This document shows, one piece after another, positions 21,858 to 33,608 of a DNA stretch of 64,000 nucleotides. Below the pieces are notes generated by a model, which was given only the letters and a program-made list of their open reading frames with translations, had not been told where the DNA came from and did not search any database. Origin of the DNA: Agarivorans sp. TSD2052 (GTDB lineage Bacteria > Pseudomonadota > Gammaproteobacteria > Enterobacterales > Celerinatantimonadaceae); NCBI RefSeq assembly GCF_023238625.1, contig NZ_CP096670.1:3862501-3926500 (forward strand), written 5' to 3'. The position numbers and the translations under genes are program-made. The first letter of the stretch is position 1. Each line of letters opens with the position of its first letter.

Positions 21858-23039
21858 TTAGTTTCTCCCTTGAGTTGAGCGGTCACTACTTCTTATCGAA
21901 GTGGGACGTGATGGAGTTGACGTAGCCGGCTCTGAGCTCACTTGTGACTTACTGCTCGACGTTCGTGGCGATGACTGTTTACTACTTTCCATCAGTTTAT
22001 CAATAGGAAGGTATAACATATTGCTATTGTTAGATGCGTCGATCAGAACCTTGTTCGATTTAGCGTAGATCTCTTCCATCGTTTCTAAATACAAACGGTG
22101 ACGAGTGACATCTGGCGCGGCTTCAAACTCGGGTAATAGTTGCACAAATCGAGCAACTTCACCTTGCGCGCGTAATACGCTTTGCTCTTGATAACCCTGA
22201 GCTTCTTGCTCGATACGTTGAACACGACCACGAGCTCGAGGTTCAATTTCACGTTGATAAGCTTCTGCTTCACGAATGAAGCGTTGTTCATCTTCTTGAG
22301 CCGAAATAGCATCATCAAATGCATCTTTCACTTCTTCAGGAGGACGAGCAGGCAAGAAGTTCACATCGACAACTTGAATACCAAGATTATAAGGGCCGGT
22401 AATCTCTTCAAGTAACTCCCAAGTCTCACTTCTTACTACTTCACGACCCGTGGTCAAAATATCGTCCATGGTGGTGTGGCCAATAACATAGCGCAAAGCA
22501 CTATCAGTGGCTTGCGCTAAGCTATCATCCGGCGCTGTTACGCTGAACAAGTAGTTCTTCGGATCAACCACACGATATTGTACGTCCATTTCAACCCGTA
22601 CTACGTTTTCATCTTCGGTTAACATAAAACCAGAAGCGGGTAGTGAACGAATCGTTTCTACATCGACTGAGATGACATCTTGAATAAACGTTGCTTTCCA
22701 GTTCAAGCCCGGTTCAACCGGCCCAGCTTCTGCATCGTATTTACCAAAGGTAAGTTTAACCCCACGCTCAGCTTCAGCGACAGTGTAGAAACCACTTGCT
22801 ACCCATATCACTGCCAAAATAACAGCAACAATACCGATACCAAATCCACTCACACCGCCGTCGCCACCTACCGATGGTTTTTTATTACCACCAAAGATGC
22901 CGCCAAACTTACGAGTAAGTTTAGTTATCACTTCATCCAAATCAGGTGGACCCTGATTACCACTTTTGTTCTTATTGTTATTGCCCCAAGGGTCTCGATC
23001 TCCGCCGCCACCTTTGTTGCCAGGCTCATTCCAGGCCAT
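21858..23039 (-). CDS. hflK: FtsH protease modulator HflK
   Basis: Partner of HflC. The N-terminal cytoplasmic tail is rich in Gly, Asn and Asp (residues 1-62), then one transmembrane helix (about 66-85), an SPFH domain (about 86-260), a coiled coil, and a Ser/Pro/Thr-rich disordered tail. Length is 393 residues. Located between hflX and hflC in the usual order. Confidence 0.96.
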   Translation of the reverse strand: MAWNEPGNKGGGGDRDPWGNNNKNKSGNQGPPDLDEVITKLTRKFGGIFGGNKKPSVGGDGGVSGFGIGIVAVILAVIWVASGFYTVAEAERGVKLTFGKYDAEAGPVEPGLNWKATFIQDVISVDVETIRSLPASGFMLTEDENVVRVEMDVQYRVVDPKNYLFSVTAPDDSLAQATDSALRYVIGHTTMDDILTTGREVVRSETWELLEEITGPYNLGIQVVDVNFLPARPPEEVKDAFDDAISAQEDEQRFIREAEAYQREIEPRARGRVQRIEQEAQGYQEQSVLRAQGEVARFVQLLPEFEAAPDVTRHRLYLETMEEIYAKSNKVLIDASNNSNMLYLPIDKLMESSKQSSPRTSSSKSQVSSEPATSTPSRPTSIRSSDRSTQGRN

Positions 23040-23067
23040 CTGTATCTCCAGAAATTAAAGTTAATGC

Positions 23068-24360
23068 CTACTCACATTGAGCAATAAATTTTTCTAAACT
23101 ATGATCAAACTGTTTATCCAAACGCTGCCATTCAACAGCATCCAAGCGGATATCAATGACGATGTTTCCATTATCGTCTAAACGTTCATCTGCTACGCAG
23201 TCTAACTGATATAAACGACTACGCAAGCGCCCTGCACTCTGCGGTAAACGTAAAGTGTGGTTAACCATATCACCAACTAAACGTTCACTGATTGCCTTAA
23301 ACAACAAAGGCAAGCCTTCTCCCGTTAGCGCTGATACCCACACTTTCTGAGGTAAACCATTCTCGTCTCGTTCAATACGAGGACTCAGATCTGGGTGCTG
23401 ATCCACTTTATTAAATACTTGCAAAAATGGCGTATCGCCCGCACCAATCTCTTCTAATACTACCTCAACCTGCTCTACATTTTCAGCCATTCTTTCATCA
23501 CTACAATCAATCACATGCAATAACAATTGAGCTTCTCTAGTTTCAGTTAAGGTCGCTTTAAATGCAGCCACAAGGTCATGCGGTAAATGGCGAATAAATC
23601 CTACTGTATCCGCCAATATCACCTTACCAACATCTTCGATTTCTATCTTTCTCAAGGTTGGGTCAAGTGTTGCAAACAGCTGGTCCGCAGCATACACCTT
23701 AGATTCGGTAATTTGGTTAAATAACGTAGACTTACCCGCGTTAGTGTAACCAACCAAAGACACCGTAGCCAATTCTGCACGCTGTCGGGCTCGACGCCCT
23801 TGTTCGCGCTGTTTACCTACTTTATCTAAGCGTTGGGTTATCTGCTTTATACGCGCTCTAAGCAAACGTCGATCGGTTTCTAGTTGCGTTTCTCCAGGTC
23901 CACGCAAACCAATACCACCTTTTTGCCGTTCTAGGTGAGTCCACCCTCGAATCAAACGGCTAGACATATGGCGTAATTGAGCTAACTCTACTTGCAGCTT
24001 ACCCTCGTGGGTACGTGCTCGTTGGGCAAAAATATCTAATATGAGGGTTGTGCGGTCAAGTACCCGCGCCTCACAGAGCATTTCTAAGTTTCGCTCTTGT
24101 GCTGGCGATAAAGCGTGATTAAAAATAATCACATCCGCTTGGGCACTTTTTACTATTTCTGCAATTTCTTCGGCTTTCCCCGACCCCACAAAATACTTAG
24201 GGTGAGGAGATACTCGGCTACCGGTAACAGTAGCAACCGAATTAACGCCTGCAGAACTGACTAACATCTTCAGTTCTTGCAGGTCTTCACGCTCATCTTC
24301 GTCATTAAAATTTACATGCACTAAGACGGCTTGTTCACCTGCTTCATAACGATCAAACAA
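23068..24360 (-). CDS. hflX: Ribosome-splitting GTPase HflX
   Basis: GTPase that binds and splits stalled 70S ribosomes, notably after heat stress. The HflX-specific N-terminal domain (residues 1-190) contains HPKYFVGSGKAEEI and LDRTTLILDIFAQRA. The G domain starts near 195 with P-loop GYTNAGKSTLF, DTVGFIRHLPH and FNKVD. Length is 430 residues. Downstream of hfq by about 50 nt. Confidence 0.96.
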   Translation of the reverse strand: MFDRYEAGEQAVLVHVNFNDEDEREDLQELKMLVSSAGVNSVATVTGSRVSPHPKYFVGSGKAEEIAEIVKSAQADVIIFNHALSPAQERNLEMLCEARVLDRTTLILDIFAQRARTHEGKLQVELAQLRHMSSRLIRGWTHLERQKGGIGLRGPGETQLETDRRLLRARIKQITQRLDKVGKQREQGRRARQRAELATVSLVGYTNAGKSTLFNQITESKVYAADQLFATLDPTLRKIEIEDVGKVILADTVGFIRHLPHDLVAAFKATLTETREAQLLLHVIDCSDERMAENVEQVEVVLEEIGAGDTPFLQVFNKVDQHPDLSPRIERDENGLPQKVWVSALTGEGLPLLFKAISERLVGDMVNHTLRLPQSAGRLRSRLYQLDCVADERLDDNGNIVIDIRLDAVEWQRLDKQFDHSLEKFIAQCE

Positions 24361-24409
24361 GCTAATTCACTCCTTGGCATTGACCAAGGCTAATAAGCCT
24401 TCGCAAATG

Positions 24410-24676
<267 letters not shown>

Positions 24677-24744
24677 TTATTAATTAATTGGCATAGATCA
24701 AATTCGATTATATACCACTAAGTTGGTGCCTTATAGCGACATTT

Positions 24745-25671
24745 TCAAGTATCACTTAGTGAATTAATAATTATTTTGTTATTTTCTGGGTCTGCGCTTT
24801 GCAGCCAAGTGAGTGCGGGCCAACTTTTTAGCCAGTTCATTTGTTTCTTAGCCAGCTGCCGAGTCGCCACTATTCCACGAAATACCATTTCATCATAATC
24901 AATTTCACCACTAAGATATTGCCACATTTGTCGGTAACCAACACTCCGCATCGACGGCAAGCCTAAATTGAGATCCCCTCTTTGCATCAGCGCTTTGACC
25001 TCAGTTTCAAAGCCGAGTTCCAGCATCATATGAAAACGTCGCTCTATCAGATGGTGTAATTGCACTTTTTCTTTCGGAGTAATAGCAAATTGATGCACCT
25101 TAAACGGCAACTTAGCAACCGGCTGGCTATTTAACTCAGTCAAAGACTTCCCGCTTAAACGATAGACTTCTATTGCTCTCATTAAGCGTTGATGATCATT
25201 GACACTGATCCTTGCTGCGCTGGTCGGATCGTACTCCGCTAATTGGCGATGCAAATCGTCCCATGAGCTGTCTACAGCCTGTTGTTGTATTTCAGCTCGT
25301 AATTGAGCATCGGCTTCTGGTAAATCAGCGATGCCGTCGACCAGCGCTTTAAAATACAACATGGTTCCCCCCACCAGCAGAGGAATATTACCGCGCTGAT
25401 GGATCTCACTAATCTGTAACAAAGCATCTCGACGAAAGTCAGCCGCAGAATAGACCGCGGTTGGCTCACAAATATCGATCAAGGCATGGGGAGCGTTGGC
25501 TTGCTCTTGCGCTGTCGGCTTCGCTGTACCAATGTCCATACCGCGATATATTAAAGCTGAATCAACGCTAACCAACTCACACCCTAACTGCTGGTGTAAA
25601 TCTATAGCTAAAGCTGTTTTTCCTGAGGCTGTAGGCCCCATCAGCGTAATCACAGGTAAAGGACTAGACAT
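24745..25671 (-). CDS. miaA: tRNA dimethylallyltransferase MiaA
   Basis: Adds dimethylallyl to the N6 of adenosine 37 in tRNAs that read codons starting with U. P-loop [11 protein letters not shown] is at residues 11-21; [16 protein letters not shown] and the [19 protein letters not shown] block (partial) follow. Length is 308 residues. Its start overlaps the mutL 3' end by 8 nt. Confidence 0.96.
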   Translation of the reverse strand: MSSPLPVITLMGPTASGKTALAIDLHQQLGCELVSVDSALIYRGMDIGTAKPTAQEQANAPHALIDICEPTAVYSAADFRRDALLQISEIHQRGNIPLLVGGTMLYFKALVDGIADLPEADAQLRAEIQQQAVDSSWDDLHRQLAEYDPTSAARISVNDHQRLMRAIEVYRLSGKSLTELNSQPVAKLPFKVHQFAITPKEKVQLHHLIERRFHMMLELGFETEVKALMQRGDLNLGLPSMRSVGYRQMWQYLSGEIDYDEMVFRGIVATRQLAKKQMNWLKSWPALTWLQSADPENNKIIINSLSDT

Positions 25672-27493
25672 GAGAAAAACCCTCTATCGTTGTACTAACA
25701 TCCAATATTCGCCACAAGTTTTCCGGTAATTTATCGACGTACTCGGCGTAAAGTTGCTGACAGTTTTCTTCCGCTTGTTGCCAACTAAATGACTCTGGTT
25801 TCACTTGCAATTTCACTAAGCCGCTGAGCAAGGCTTCAGGTTGTTGCCACTCGCTCTCTGGTAATTGACTCATCGCCTGCAACAAGTTGGGAATCACTTG
25901 CGAAAAATCGGCCTTTCTAAATAGTTTGGGCACTTGCCCAACGATCACTTGCGTTTTATTCAAATGGTTGAGGCTAAACCCTAATCGGGCGAATGCCTGT
26001 TGCTGCTGCAACGCCAGGGCCACTAGCGAAGCGTCCAATTTGAGCTTTAGTGGTAACAATAAAGGCACGCTATCAAGGCCTTGTTGCCACTGAGACAAAG
26101 CTTGCTTAAAGGCGAAGTGTTGTAAGCTAGCCCATAAATCAATCACGATAAGCTGTTGCTGACGCTCGACTAACAAGTAGCCCTTGTCGAGCAGATGCAA
26201 TGGCCTTAATCCATCGCTTTGTTTAGCCGGTGACATCGCCGGCGTTGATTGTTGGCCGCTAACAAATTGCGCGGTACTGCCTAACCAGTGGTTGTTGGCG
26301 CCTAATTCATTAACGCTCGGTGGTGGCGAACGATGCAAATTTGACTGATATTGATGACGACCTTCTCCTGAATTACTGGGACTTGGCGTTTTAACTTGAT
26401 AGTCAGCGGCTGAACGAGGATGGTAATAACTGGTTGTCGAAGCGTCAGCACTATCAACCAAGTCTTGCTCAACAAATGCCTCGTGAGCCCCCTGAGGAAT
26501 ATGTGCCAAGGCCGATGCTAAGACTTGCACAATATAATCGTGGACTAAACGAGCCTGATGAAAACGCACCTCGTGTTTTGCGGGGTGAACATTCACATCA
26601 ACCTGATCTAAGGGCAGCTCTAAATACAACACGTAACTGGCGTGCTGGTCATCGGATAAATACGCAGAAAACGCATGACGTATTGCATGCTGCAATAACT
26701 TATCACGCATCATTCTTCCATTGACATAGAAGAACTGCTGGTCATTTTGTGCTCTAGCCACATCAGGCAAGCCCAGCCAACCATGCAAACGTAATTGGTC
26801 ATGCTGATTGTTGATATGCAGGCAATGCTGAACAAAAGGGGCGCCAAGTACAGCGCTAATCCGTTTAAGCTGTTTATCGCGATCGTTAGCCATACGGTAC
26901 TGACGTATTAACTTACCATTGTGTTTAAGGCTAACAGCAACGTCGAAACGGCTTAATGCCAAACGTTTAAGCAACTCATCAATATGCGAAAACTCGGTTT
27001 TTTCAGTACGAAGAAACTTACGTCTGGCTGGCGTATTAAAAAATAAATCGAGAACTTCAATAGAGCTTCCCACTGGATGAGCACAAGGATGCAAACTTAC
27101 GTCCATGTCACGACCTGCAGCCTGTGCTTGCCAAGCTTGCTCTTGATTAACAGTTCGAGAACTCAAGCTTAAACGCGACACCGAGCTAATACTGGCTAAG
27201 GCTTCGCCTCTAAAGCCCAAAGTCGCAATATTATTTAGACCATCTAAACTGTCTATTTTACTGGTCGCATGACGACTTAAAGCCAAACACAGCTCTTCTT
27301 TGATAATACCGCTGCCATTATCCCTAATCAGGATACGCTTCGCGCCGCCTTTATCAATCTCAACATCGATACGCGTAGCGCCAGCATCTAGGCTGTTTTC
27401 AATCAGTTCTTTAACCACTGAAGCAGGGCGTTCAACCACCTCTCCAGCCGCTATTTGGTTGGCCAACTGCGCCGGTAATATTTGAATAGACAT
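25664..27493 (-). CDS. mutL: DNA mismatch repair protein MutL
   Basis: GHKL ATPase that couples MutS mismatch recognition to MutH. Motifs are [20 protein letters not shown] (partial), IRDNGSGI and [14 protein letters not shown] in the N-terminal ATPase domain (residues 1-335). A variable Ser/Gln-rich linker spans about 340-415, and a C-terminal dimerisation domain follows. The C-terminal endonuclease motif DQHAxxER is absent, as expected for a species of the MutH type. Length is 609 residues. Confidence 0.96.
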   Translation of the reverse strand: MSIQILPAQLANQIAAGEVVERPASVVKELIENSLDAGATRIDVEIDKGGAKRILIRDNGSGIIKEELCLALSRHATSKIDSLDGLNNIATLGFRGEALASISSVSRLSLSSRTVNQEQAWQAQAAGRDMDVSLHPCAHPVGSSIEVLDLFFNTPARRKFLRTEKTEFSHIDELLKRLALSRFDVAVSLKHNGKLIRQYRMANDRDKQLKRISAVLGAPFVQHCLHINNQHDQLRLHGWLGLPDVARAQNDQQFFYVNGRMMRDKLLQHAIRHAFSAYLSDDQHASYVLYLELPLDQVDVNVHPAKHEVRFHQARLVHDYIVQVLASALAHIPQGAHEAFVEQDLVDSADASTTSYYHPRSAADYQVKTPSPSNSGEGRHQYQSNLHRSPPPSVNELGANNHWLGSTAQFVSGQQSTPAMSPAKQSDGLRPLHLLDKGYLLVERQQQLIVIDLWASLQHFAFKQALSQWQQGLDSVPLLLPLKLKLDASLVALALQQQQAFARLGFSLNHLNKTQVIVGQVPKLFRKADFSQVIPNLLQAMSQLPESEWQQPEALLSGLVKLQVKPESFSWQQAEENCQQLYAEYVDKLPENLWRILDVSTTIEGFSHV

Positions 27494-27497
27494 TACA

Positions 27498-28847
27498 TCA
27501 ACTATTTGGAATGGTCAGAACTTGACCTATTTTAAGAACATTAGAAGACAGCTTGTTGGCTTTTTTCAAACCATTAACGCTGGTGTTATAACGTGCAGCC
27601 AATACCGACAACGAATCACCACGTTGCACCGTATGCTTTCTCACACCGTAAGTTTGTGCGTACAAGGTTCCGGCTAAAGGCTTAGCGCTATAGTAAGTTT
27701 TAATGCCTTTAACCACGGCCTTGGCGATCTTCTCTTGATGATTACCCGACTTGAGAAGTTTTTCTTCTTTATGGTTAGTGATAAAACCAGCTTCGACCAA
27801 AATAGAGGGAATATCCGGCGATTTGAGTACCGCTAAGCTGGCATGTTCAGGGCGTTTCTTATGTAAACTCGTCACTTTCCCCAGTTCACCTAACACTTGC
27901 TTAGCCACCTCAAAGGCGGTATTCATTGAATAATCCATTTGCATATCAATCAGTGCAAAGTTGAGATGAGCATCATTTTCAACACTGCCCATCACTTCCC
28001 CTACCCCGCCAAGTAAATCAGACTCGGCTTCATGGTCTTCTAAATGGCGGCCAACCTCACTTTTAGCGCGCCGATTAGACACCACCCACACAGATGCTCC
28101 TTTCGGTTGCGACGAGGTAAAGCCATCGGCATGAATCGATACGAGAAAATCGGCTTTATTCTGACGAGCTATCTGTGAGCGCTTATTCAGGTTAACAAAG
28201 TAATCCCCCTGACGAACTAACACTGCTTTCAGGCCAGGCTCTTGATTAATAAGACGTTGAACCCGTTTAGCAATGGCCAGAGTCACATTTTTTTCATAGG
28301 TTTTACGATTACCAATTGCGCCTGGGTCTTCACCACCATGACCCGCATCAATAGCAATAATAATATCGCGATCGCCAGACAATTGCTGTTTGGTTTTAGT
28401 TTTAGAGATTTGCTGTTGCTGTTTTTTAGTCTCAGCTTTTCCCACTTTATCTGGTAAATCGATCACCAAACGATGGCCATAATTCCCGGTTGGCTTTAGC
28501 GCAAAAACCACAGGCGTTACCGCTTGGCTAAGTTCAACCACCATACGGTAGTCACCCTTATTCTTTGGTGTACTCGCGCGAACCTTTTTGACTAACTTGC
28601 CAGAAAGAGCAACCTTACTGAGTTCTGCGGCCATTTTGGTACTTTTTAGATCAACCACCAAGCGATGCGGCCCGCTTAGATTAAAATGACTAAATTCAGC
28701 AGCAGCCGATAGGTCCAGCACGATGCGAGTATTGTCAGGCCCACTCCAAACTCGTAAACCCGATACGCTAGAGCCTGCAAAGGCAAGCCCACACACAAAA
28801 TACAACAATAAGCCAATCCCGCGGCTTAACAACCAGCTAAACTTCAT
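27498..28847 (-). CDS. amiB: N-acetylmuramoyl-L-alanine amidase AmiB with LysM domain
   Basis: Periplasmic zinc amidase that cleaves the stem peptide from MurNAc at the division septum. It has a signal peptide (residues 1-24), an AMIN septal-targeting domain (about 28-130), an amidase_3 domain (about 160-390) with zinc ligands in [11 protein letters not shown] and SIHAD and the catalytic glutamate in LVEAGFI, and one C-terminal LysM repeat (about 403-447). Length is 449 residues. The helical EnvC/NlpD regulatory insertion lies in the [12 protein letters not shown] region. Confidence 0.95.
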   Translation of the reverse strand: MKFSWLLSRGIGLLLYFVCGLAFAGSSVSGLRVWSGPDNTRIVLDLSAAAEFSHFNLSGPHRLVVDLKSTKMAAELSKVALSGKLVKKVRASTPKNKGDYRMVVELSQAVTPVVFALKPTGNYGHRLVIDLPDKVGKAETKKQQQQISKTKTKQQLSGDRDIIIAIDAGHGGEDPGAIGNRKTYEKNVTLAIAKRVQRLINQEPGLKAVLVRQGDYFVNLNKRSQIARQNKADFLVSIHADGFTSSQPKGASVWVVSNRRAKSEVGRHLEDHEAESDLLGGVGEVMGSVENDAHLNFALIDMQMDYSMNTAFEVAKQVLGELGKVTSLHKKRPEHASLAVLKSPDIPSILVEAGFITNHKEEKLLKSGNHQEKIAKAVVKGIKTYYSAKPLAGTLYAQTYGVRKHTVQRGDSLSVLAARYNTSVNGLKKANKLSSNVLKIGQVLTIPNS

Positions 28848-29307
28848 GTTTATCTAAGCGCTCCAAAATAGTTCTTCCAGCCTCGGTGTAAGCGCTTATC
28901 TGGGCACTTCGCTGCTCTCCGAGATAGGCCAATTCAACCATCAAATCAGCTTCTGGCAAAAAACCCCTGCCTTTTTCTGGCCATTCAACTAAACACAAAC
29001 AGTCTTCTGTAAAATAATCTCTAATGCCAATAAACTCTAGCTCTTCAGGATCAGCTAAGCGATACAAGTCAAAATGATTTACCTGCCACTGAGCCAGTTG
29101 ATAAGGTTCTACCAGCGTGTAAGTAGGACTTTTTACTTTTCCTTGATGGCCTTTACCTTGAATAAAACCACGAGTAAGCGTGGTTTTACCGGCGCCTAAA
29201 TCGCCTTCAAGATAGATAACACAAGCTTGCTCGCAAGCCTTAGATAACTGTTCACCCAAAGCGACTGTGGCCTCGGCATCATGTAATTGAGTTTGCCAGA
29301 TTTTCAT
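28837..29307 (-). CDS. tsaE: tRNA threonylcarbamoyladenosine biosynthesis ATPase TsaE
   Basis: ATPase that works with TsaB-TsaD to make t6A37 in ANN-decoding tRNAs. Walker [15 protein letters not shown] is at residues 35-48, then [10 protein letters not shown] and HFDLYRL. Length is 156 residues. It overlaps the amiB start by 11 nt and follows nnr by 3 nt. Confidence 0.95.
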   Translation of the reverse strand: MKIWQTQLHDAEATVALGEQLSKACEQACVIYLEGDLGAGKTTLTRGFIQGKGHQGKVKSPTYTLVEPYQLAQWQVNHFDLYRLADPEELEFIGIRDYFTEDCLCLVEWPEKGRGFLPEADLMVELAYLGEQRSAQISAYTEAGRTILERLDKHEV

Positions 29308-29310
29308 TTG

Positions 29311-30828
29311 CTATTTTAAATTCACTAATTGTCTTATATACGGCATCAAATCAGATGCTAACATGCCTCGCTCGCCCATTTCTGCGGCAAGATCTGCTGA
29401 GCGGCTATGAATACTCACACCAAGGCAGGCAATCTCAAACAAAGAATATTGCGCTGCAAATTGGCCGATTAACCCGCCAATGATACCAGACAATACATCA
29501 CCCATCCCACCTGATGCCATTCCTGGGTTACCAAAATTACAAATTTTTATCGCTCCATTCCCACCCGCAATCACTGTTCCAGCACCTTTTAATACACAAA
29601 CGCCGCCATAACGTTGCTGAATAGTGAAGGCCGCCGTCATTCTATCGGCCTCAATCTCTCCAATCGTGCAATTCAGCAAACGAGAGGCTTCGCCCGGATG
29701 GGGTGTGAGAACCCAATTACTTCGCCTTTGCGGCACTTGGGACAATAAGTTTAGGCCGTCAGCATCAACAACACTATGATAATTCTGCGCTAAGGCTTGC
29801 TTGAATAAACCTTTGGCCCATTCATCTTGGCCAAGTCCGGGGCCTAATACTGCGCAACTTGCTAGCTTAAGCGCATCCTGCAACAGTTCTGGCTGTTGCA
29901 TCTCGATCCCCGTAACCATCAACTCTGGCCGACCGGATAAAATGACCAAATGGTGCTCAGGTTTAGTAATAACCCTCACTAAACCAGCCCCTACCCGCTG
30001 GCAGGCTTCTGCAGCCAAGCGAATCGCGCCAGCCATACCAATATTGCCACCTAATAACACCACTCGCCCAAAGTCACCTTTATGGCTAACGCGTGCGCGA
30101 GGCCTTAACATTGCAGATAAAGCCTGTTGTGAGCACAAAGCAATTTTGCTGCTATTATCTCGCTCAAACTGCTCGTCAAGCCCGAGACCTGCAAAGACGA
30201 TGTCGCCAACATAGTTAGCGGCCTGCCCAGTAAATAAACCTTGTTTAGCCGCAATAAAAGTGATCGTAGCACTGGCTTGGATAACAGCCCCCAAGTTACG
30301 CCCAGAATTGGCACATAAGCCTGACGGAATATCTAACGCTAACACCGGTAGTGCTTGCTGGTTAACGTGGCCAAAAAACTGGACTAAAAACGGTCTCAAA
30401 GGGGTAGAAATACCAATCCCCATGACACCATCTACTATTAAGTCATATTGCCAATCTATTGCCTGCCAATCGCTACTCTGCCCTCCTGCGGCTAACCAAG
30501 CATCACGGGCCAATTGAGCTTCTTTGGGTAATTTATCAATCTTACCCAACTCAATTAGCTGAATTTTGATACCAAACTGTTTAGCTAAACGAGCAACCAC
30601 ATAAGCGTCACCACCATTGTTGCCACCACCGGCCAATACTAATATTTTACTCGCTTGTGGCCAACGGTACTGAAGGTAGGCAAAAGATGCAGCGCCAGCT
30701 CGTTCCATCAGTGACGACAAGCTAATACCTTGCTTTTCAGCAATCAAAACCTCTTGGTTTTTCACTACCTCGGCTCTCCACAAAGACTGTGGTAAACTTG
30801 TCGAAAATAAATCGTCTTGCTGAGCCAT
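29311..30828 (-). CDS. nnr: Bifunctional NAD(P)H-hydrate epimerase / ADP-dependent dehydratase
   Basis: Repairs hydrated NAD(P)H. The N-terminal YjeF epimerase domain (about 10-225) contains AGGGNNGGDAYVVARL and DIPSGL. The C-terminal ribokinase-like dehydratase (about 235-500) contains LGGNIGMAGAIRLAAEA, VDADGLNLL, TPHPGEASRLL and GGMGDVLSGIIG. Length is 505 residues. Its ATG overlaps the divergent queG ATG (shared CATG), so each promoter must lie within the other gene. It heads the cluster running to purA. Confidence 0.95.
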   Translation of the reverse strand: MAQQDDLFSTSLPQSLWRAEVVKNQEVLIAEKQGISLSSLMERAGAASFAYLQYRWPQASKILVLAGGGNNGGDAYVVARLAKQFGIKIQLIELGKIDKLPKEAQLARDAWLAAGGQSSDWQAIDWQYDLIVDGVMGIGISTPLRPFLVQFFGHVNQQALPVLALDIPSGLCANSGRNLGAVIQASATITFIAAKQGLFTGQAANYVGDIVFAGLGLDEQFERDNSSKIALCSQQALSAMLRPRARVSHKGDFGRVVLLGGNIGMAGAIRLAAEACQRVGAGLVRVITKPEHHLVILSGRPELMVTGIEMQQPELLQDALKLASCAVLGPGLGQDEWAKGLFKQALAQNYHSVVDADGLNLLSQVPQRRSNWVLTPHPGEASRLLNCTIGEIEADRMTAAFTIQQRYGGVCVLKGAGTVIAGGNGAIKICNFGNPGMASGGMGDVLSGIIGGLIGQFAAQYSLFEIACLGVSIHSRSADLAAEMGERGMLASDLMPYIRQLVNLK

Positions 30829-31960
30829 GTCCTTACCATCTGAAATCGACTTAAAACTGCTCGTTCAACATATCAAGCTCACCGCTAAAGCGCTAGGTTT
30901 TCAGCAAGTCGGCATAGCAGATGTGGATCTTAGTCAACATCATCAAAACCTCGATAGCTGGTTAGCTAAAGGCTACCACGGTGAAATGGATTATCTAAGT
31001 CGCAATCTTGACCTGCGTAAACACCCCGAGCAATTGCATCAAGGCACGCGAAGAGTCATTTCCGTGCGAATGGATTACCTACCTGAAGATGCTAAGTTTG
31101 CTCAAAGTCTAAGCAATAGCCAGCAAGCCTACATCAGCCGATATGCACTTGGGCGTGATTATCACAAACTGATGCGCAAACGCCTTAACCAGTTAGGCAA
31201 AGCAATCAACCAATACTGTGAGCGTCAGCTGAATATGCGACCATTTGTCGACTCAGCCCCCGTGTTAGAGCGCCAACTTGCTACGAAAGCAGGTTTAGGT
31301 TGGACAGGTAAGCACAGCTTAATCATTAACCAAGATGCCGGCTCGTGGTTTTTCTTAGGAGAGCTATTCATTGATTTACCGCTACCCACTGACCAAGCCG
31401 TGGAGCAGCAGTGTGGAGATTGTGTAGCCTGTATAACTATCTGTCCTACCCAAGCAATCGTAGCCCCCTATCAAGTTGATGCGCGTCGTTGCATTTCTTA
31501 TTTGACCATCGAATACGCTGGAGTGATAGACGAAGAATTACGCCCCTTAATGGGAAACCGCATATATGGATGTGATGACTGCCAGTTAACTTGCCCATGG
31601 AATCGCTACGCACAACTGACTCAAGAAGCTGATTTTGCCACTCGCGAACAATTAGACCAACCCGGCTTATTAACCCTATTTGCTTGGACTGAAGCAGAGT
31701 TCCTCAGTAAAACTGAAGGGTCGCCGATCCGCCGGATTGGCTATCAACAATGGATCCGAAACCTAGCAATTGCCCTCGGCAACGCCAGTTACTCAGAGCA
31801 AGCCCTACAGCAACTCAAAGACAAACAAGATGTAGGCGAAATAGCACAACTTCATATACAGTGGGCAATAAGCCAACAACAAAACAAAGCAGCTACCGCC
31901 TCTCGTAAGACTGCACGTTTGATAAGAATTGTAGAAAAAGGATTAAGTCGCGATGCTTAA
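30827..31960 (+). CDS. queG: Epoxyqueuosine reductase QueG
   Basis: Cobalamin- and iron-sulfur-dependent enzyme for the last step of queuosine synthesis in tRNA. Two 4Fe-4S cysteine sets are visible: CGDCVACITICP near 197-208 and YGCDDCQLTCPWN near 245-257. The RPFVDSAPVLERQLA block near residue 137 contains the conserved catalytic Asp. Length is 377 residues. Confidence 0.95.
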   Translation: MSLPSEIDLKLLVQHIKLTAKALGFQQVGIADVDLSQHHQNLDSWLAKGYHGEMDYLSRNLDLRKHPEQLHQGTRRVISVRMDYLPEDAKFAQSLSNSQQAYISRYALGRDYHKLMRKRLNQLGKAINQYCERQLNMRPFVDSAPVLERQLATKAGLGWTGKHSLIINQDAGSWFFLGELFIDLPLPTDQAVEQQCGDCVACITICPTQAIVAPYQVDARRCISYLTIEYAGVIDEELRPLMGNRIYGCDDCQLTCPWNRYAQLTQEADFATREQLDQPGLLTLFAWTEAEFLSKTEGSPIRRIGYQQWIRNLAIALGNASYSEQALQQLKDKQDVGEIAQLHIQWAISQQQNKAATASRKTARLIRIVEKGLSRDA

Positions 31961-32018
31961 TGCATCTCTCTTTTAACTTCTGTTACACTTTTTGTAACTA
32001 AACGGATGGAAGCAATTT

Positions 32019-32756
32019 ATGCATTTACTCGGCGTTGATATAGGTGGCACAGGCATTAAGGCTGCCATTGTTGACTCAAAAACGGGTCAACTAATTAGTG
32101 AGCGGCATCGCATCGCCACTCCTCAACCTGCGACTCCTCAAGCAGTGGCAAGCACCCTAAAACTAATGGTGGAACATTTTAAATGGCAGGGCCCCATTGG
32201 TTGCGGATTCCCAGCTACCGTTCATCACGGTGTTGCACAAACGGCGTCTAATATAGATAAAAGCTGGATTGGCACCAATGTAGAAGCATTGTTTTCTGAA
32301 TACACCGACTGTCCGTGTTACGTGGTTAATGACGCTGATGCTGCAGGCATGGCTGAAATGGACTTTGGCGCGGGGCTTGGCCATAAGGGAGTGGTGGTTA
32401 TCATCACCGTTGGCACAGGCCTAGGCAGTGCCGTGTTTGTCAATGGTGAGCTGCTACCCAATACTGAGTTTGGCCATATTATTCTCGACGGACAAGTTGC
32501 TGAACATGTCGCCAGCGCGCGGGTGCGAGAGCTTGAAGATCTCAGCTGGAAAAGGTGGGGGAAACGCTTCAACCTCTACCTACAGCGCTTAGAATTTCTA
32601 ATGTCTCCTGATTGCTTCATCATCGGCGGTGGAGCCAGTAAGAAATTTGATAAATACTCACCACAATTAGCACTAAAAGCCGAAGTATTGCCCGCGCAAG
32701 GCTTAAACCAAGCGGGTATTGTTGGGGCAGCTATGTACGCCCAACATCAGCTTTAA
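32019..32756 (+). CDS. ppgK: ROK-family polyphosphate glucokinase
   Basis: Phosphorylates glucose using polyphosphate and/or ATP. Phosphate-1 motif [12 protein letters not shown] is at residues 5-16; the catalytic Asp lies in VVNDADAAG (about 103-111). Phosphate-2 is in [11 protein letters not shown], and EFGHI is the glucose-contact segment. The 245-residue length and the absence of a ROK repressor HTH or zinc motif fit the PpgK branch. Alone between queG and the convergent AlkD-like gene, overlapping its stop by 4 nt. Confidence 0.85.
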   Translation: MHLLGVDIGGTGIKAAIVDSKTGQLISERHRIATPQPATPQAVASTLKLMVEHFKWQGPIGCGFPATVHHGVAQTASNIDKSWIGTNVEALFSEYTDCPCYVVNDADAAGMAEMDFGAGLGHKGVVVIITVGTGLGSAVFVNGELLPNTEFGHIILDGQVAEHVASARVRELEDLSWKRWGKRFNLYLQRLEFLMSPDCFIIGGGASKKFDKYSPQLALKAEVLPAQGLNQAGIVGAAMYAQHQL

Positions 32757-33517
32757 CCCGAGGCTAAGATTGAGCCACTTAAATAGGCTTGGCGCAATGG
32801 TTCATTAAAGCGTTCAATCGCATAACGCAGCAACTCTCGAGGAAGCGCCTCAAGATGTTGCTGTAAAAATGCTTCTACTTCAGGCTGATTTCGCTTAGCC
32901 AGTTCACGTAGCATCCATCCCACTGCTTTATGCATTAACGGATGAGAGTGATGACGAAAACGTGCGGCTAAATCTAAGGTTATCGCACTATCATTCTGGC
33001 GAATGAAATAAAAACAACTCACCATAGCCATGCGCTGTTGCCACATACTATCGCTACGAGCTAACGCACCAAGAAAATTCATATCTTGTTGTTGCCAAAT
33101 ATAGGGCCCAATAAGATGCGGAGCAGAGCAGTCCACCAAATCCCAATTATTGACCCATTTTATGTGCTGCCGATAAAACGCTATTAACGCATGTTGCTGC
33201 GCTAAATTTTTCGCCTTTTTATATCGCCCACAAAGAACCAAGATGGCAAACAAGCGTTCTTCATGAAAAGAAGAACACATCAACGCCCTTAACTGATCTA
33301 TCGGCAAAGGGTGGTCTTTAGCTACTTTGCGAACATTTGGCACTCGAACACCCAAGAACCGATCCCCCTCACCATAACCGCCTTCGAACGCTTGAAAAAA
33401 CTGCGGCATAAAAGCGGCCCTTTCTGCGTCTGCATAGTCACGTAATGCTCTTTTTACTTGAATGACTTGATCCAAAAATATGCTCCCATATTTTCTTGGG
33501 ATGAGTGGAGTGATCAC
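32753..33517 (-). CDS. DNA alkylation repair protein (AlkD-like HEAT-repeat fold)
   Basis: All-helical protein of the AlkC/AlkD superfamily, 254 residues. Landmarks are [17 protein letters not shown] near residues 55-71, [14 protein letters not shown] near 128-141, and [15 protein letters not shown] near 194-208. These resemble AlkD-type glycosylases that remove N3- and N7-alkylated bases. The start could also be a downstream ATG near residue 37 (MPQFF). Substrate is by family inference only. Confidence 0.8.
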   Translation of the reverse strand: MITPLIPRKYGSIFLDQVIQVKRALRDYADAERAAFMPQFFQAFEGGYGEGDRFLGVRVPNVRKVAKDHPLPIDQLRALMCSSFHEERLFAILVLCGRYKKAKNLAQQHALIAFYRQHIKWVNNWDLVDCSAPHLIGPYIWQQQDMNFLGALARSDSMWQQRMAMVSCFYFIRQNDSAITLDLAARFRHHSHPLMHKAVGWMLRELAKRNQPEVEAFLQQHLEALPRELLRYAIERFNEPLRQAYLSGSILASG

Positions 33518-33572
33518 AAACCTCTAAGGGAATCATAAAAGAAATAATTGAAATACGTAAAAGTAAGAAATA

Positions 33573-33602
33573 AAAAAAGCCCCACATCAAAGATGCAGGG
33601 CT
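33573..33602 (-). terminator. Terminator of the tRNA-Gly array
   Basis: An imperfect stem (AGCCC..CATC / GATG..GGGCT, with a 2-nt internal mismatch) is followed on the minus strand by seven T. It lies immediately 3' of the last tRNA in the direction of transcription. Confidence 0.75.
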
Positions 33603-33608
33603 TAAATT

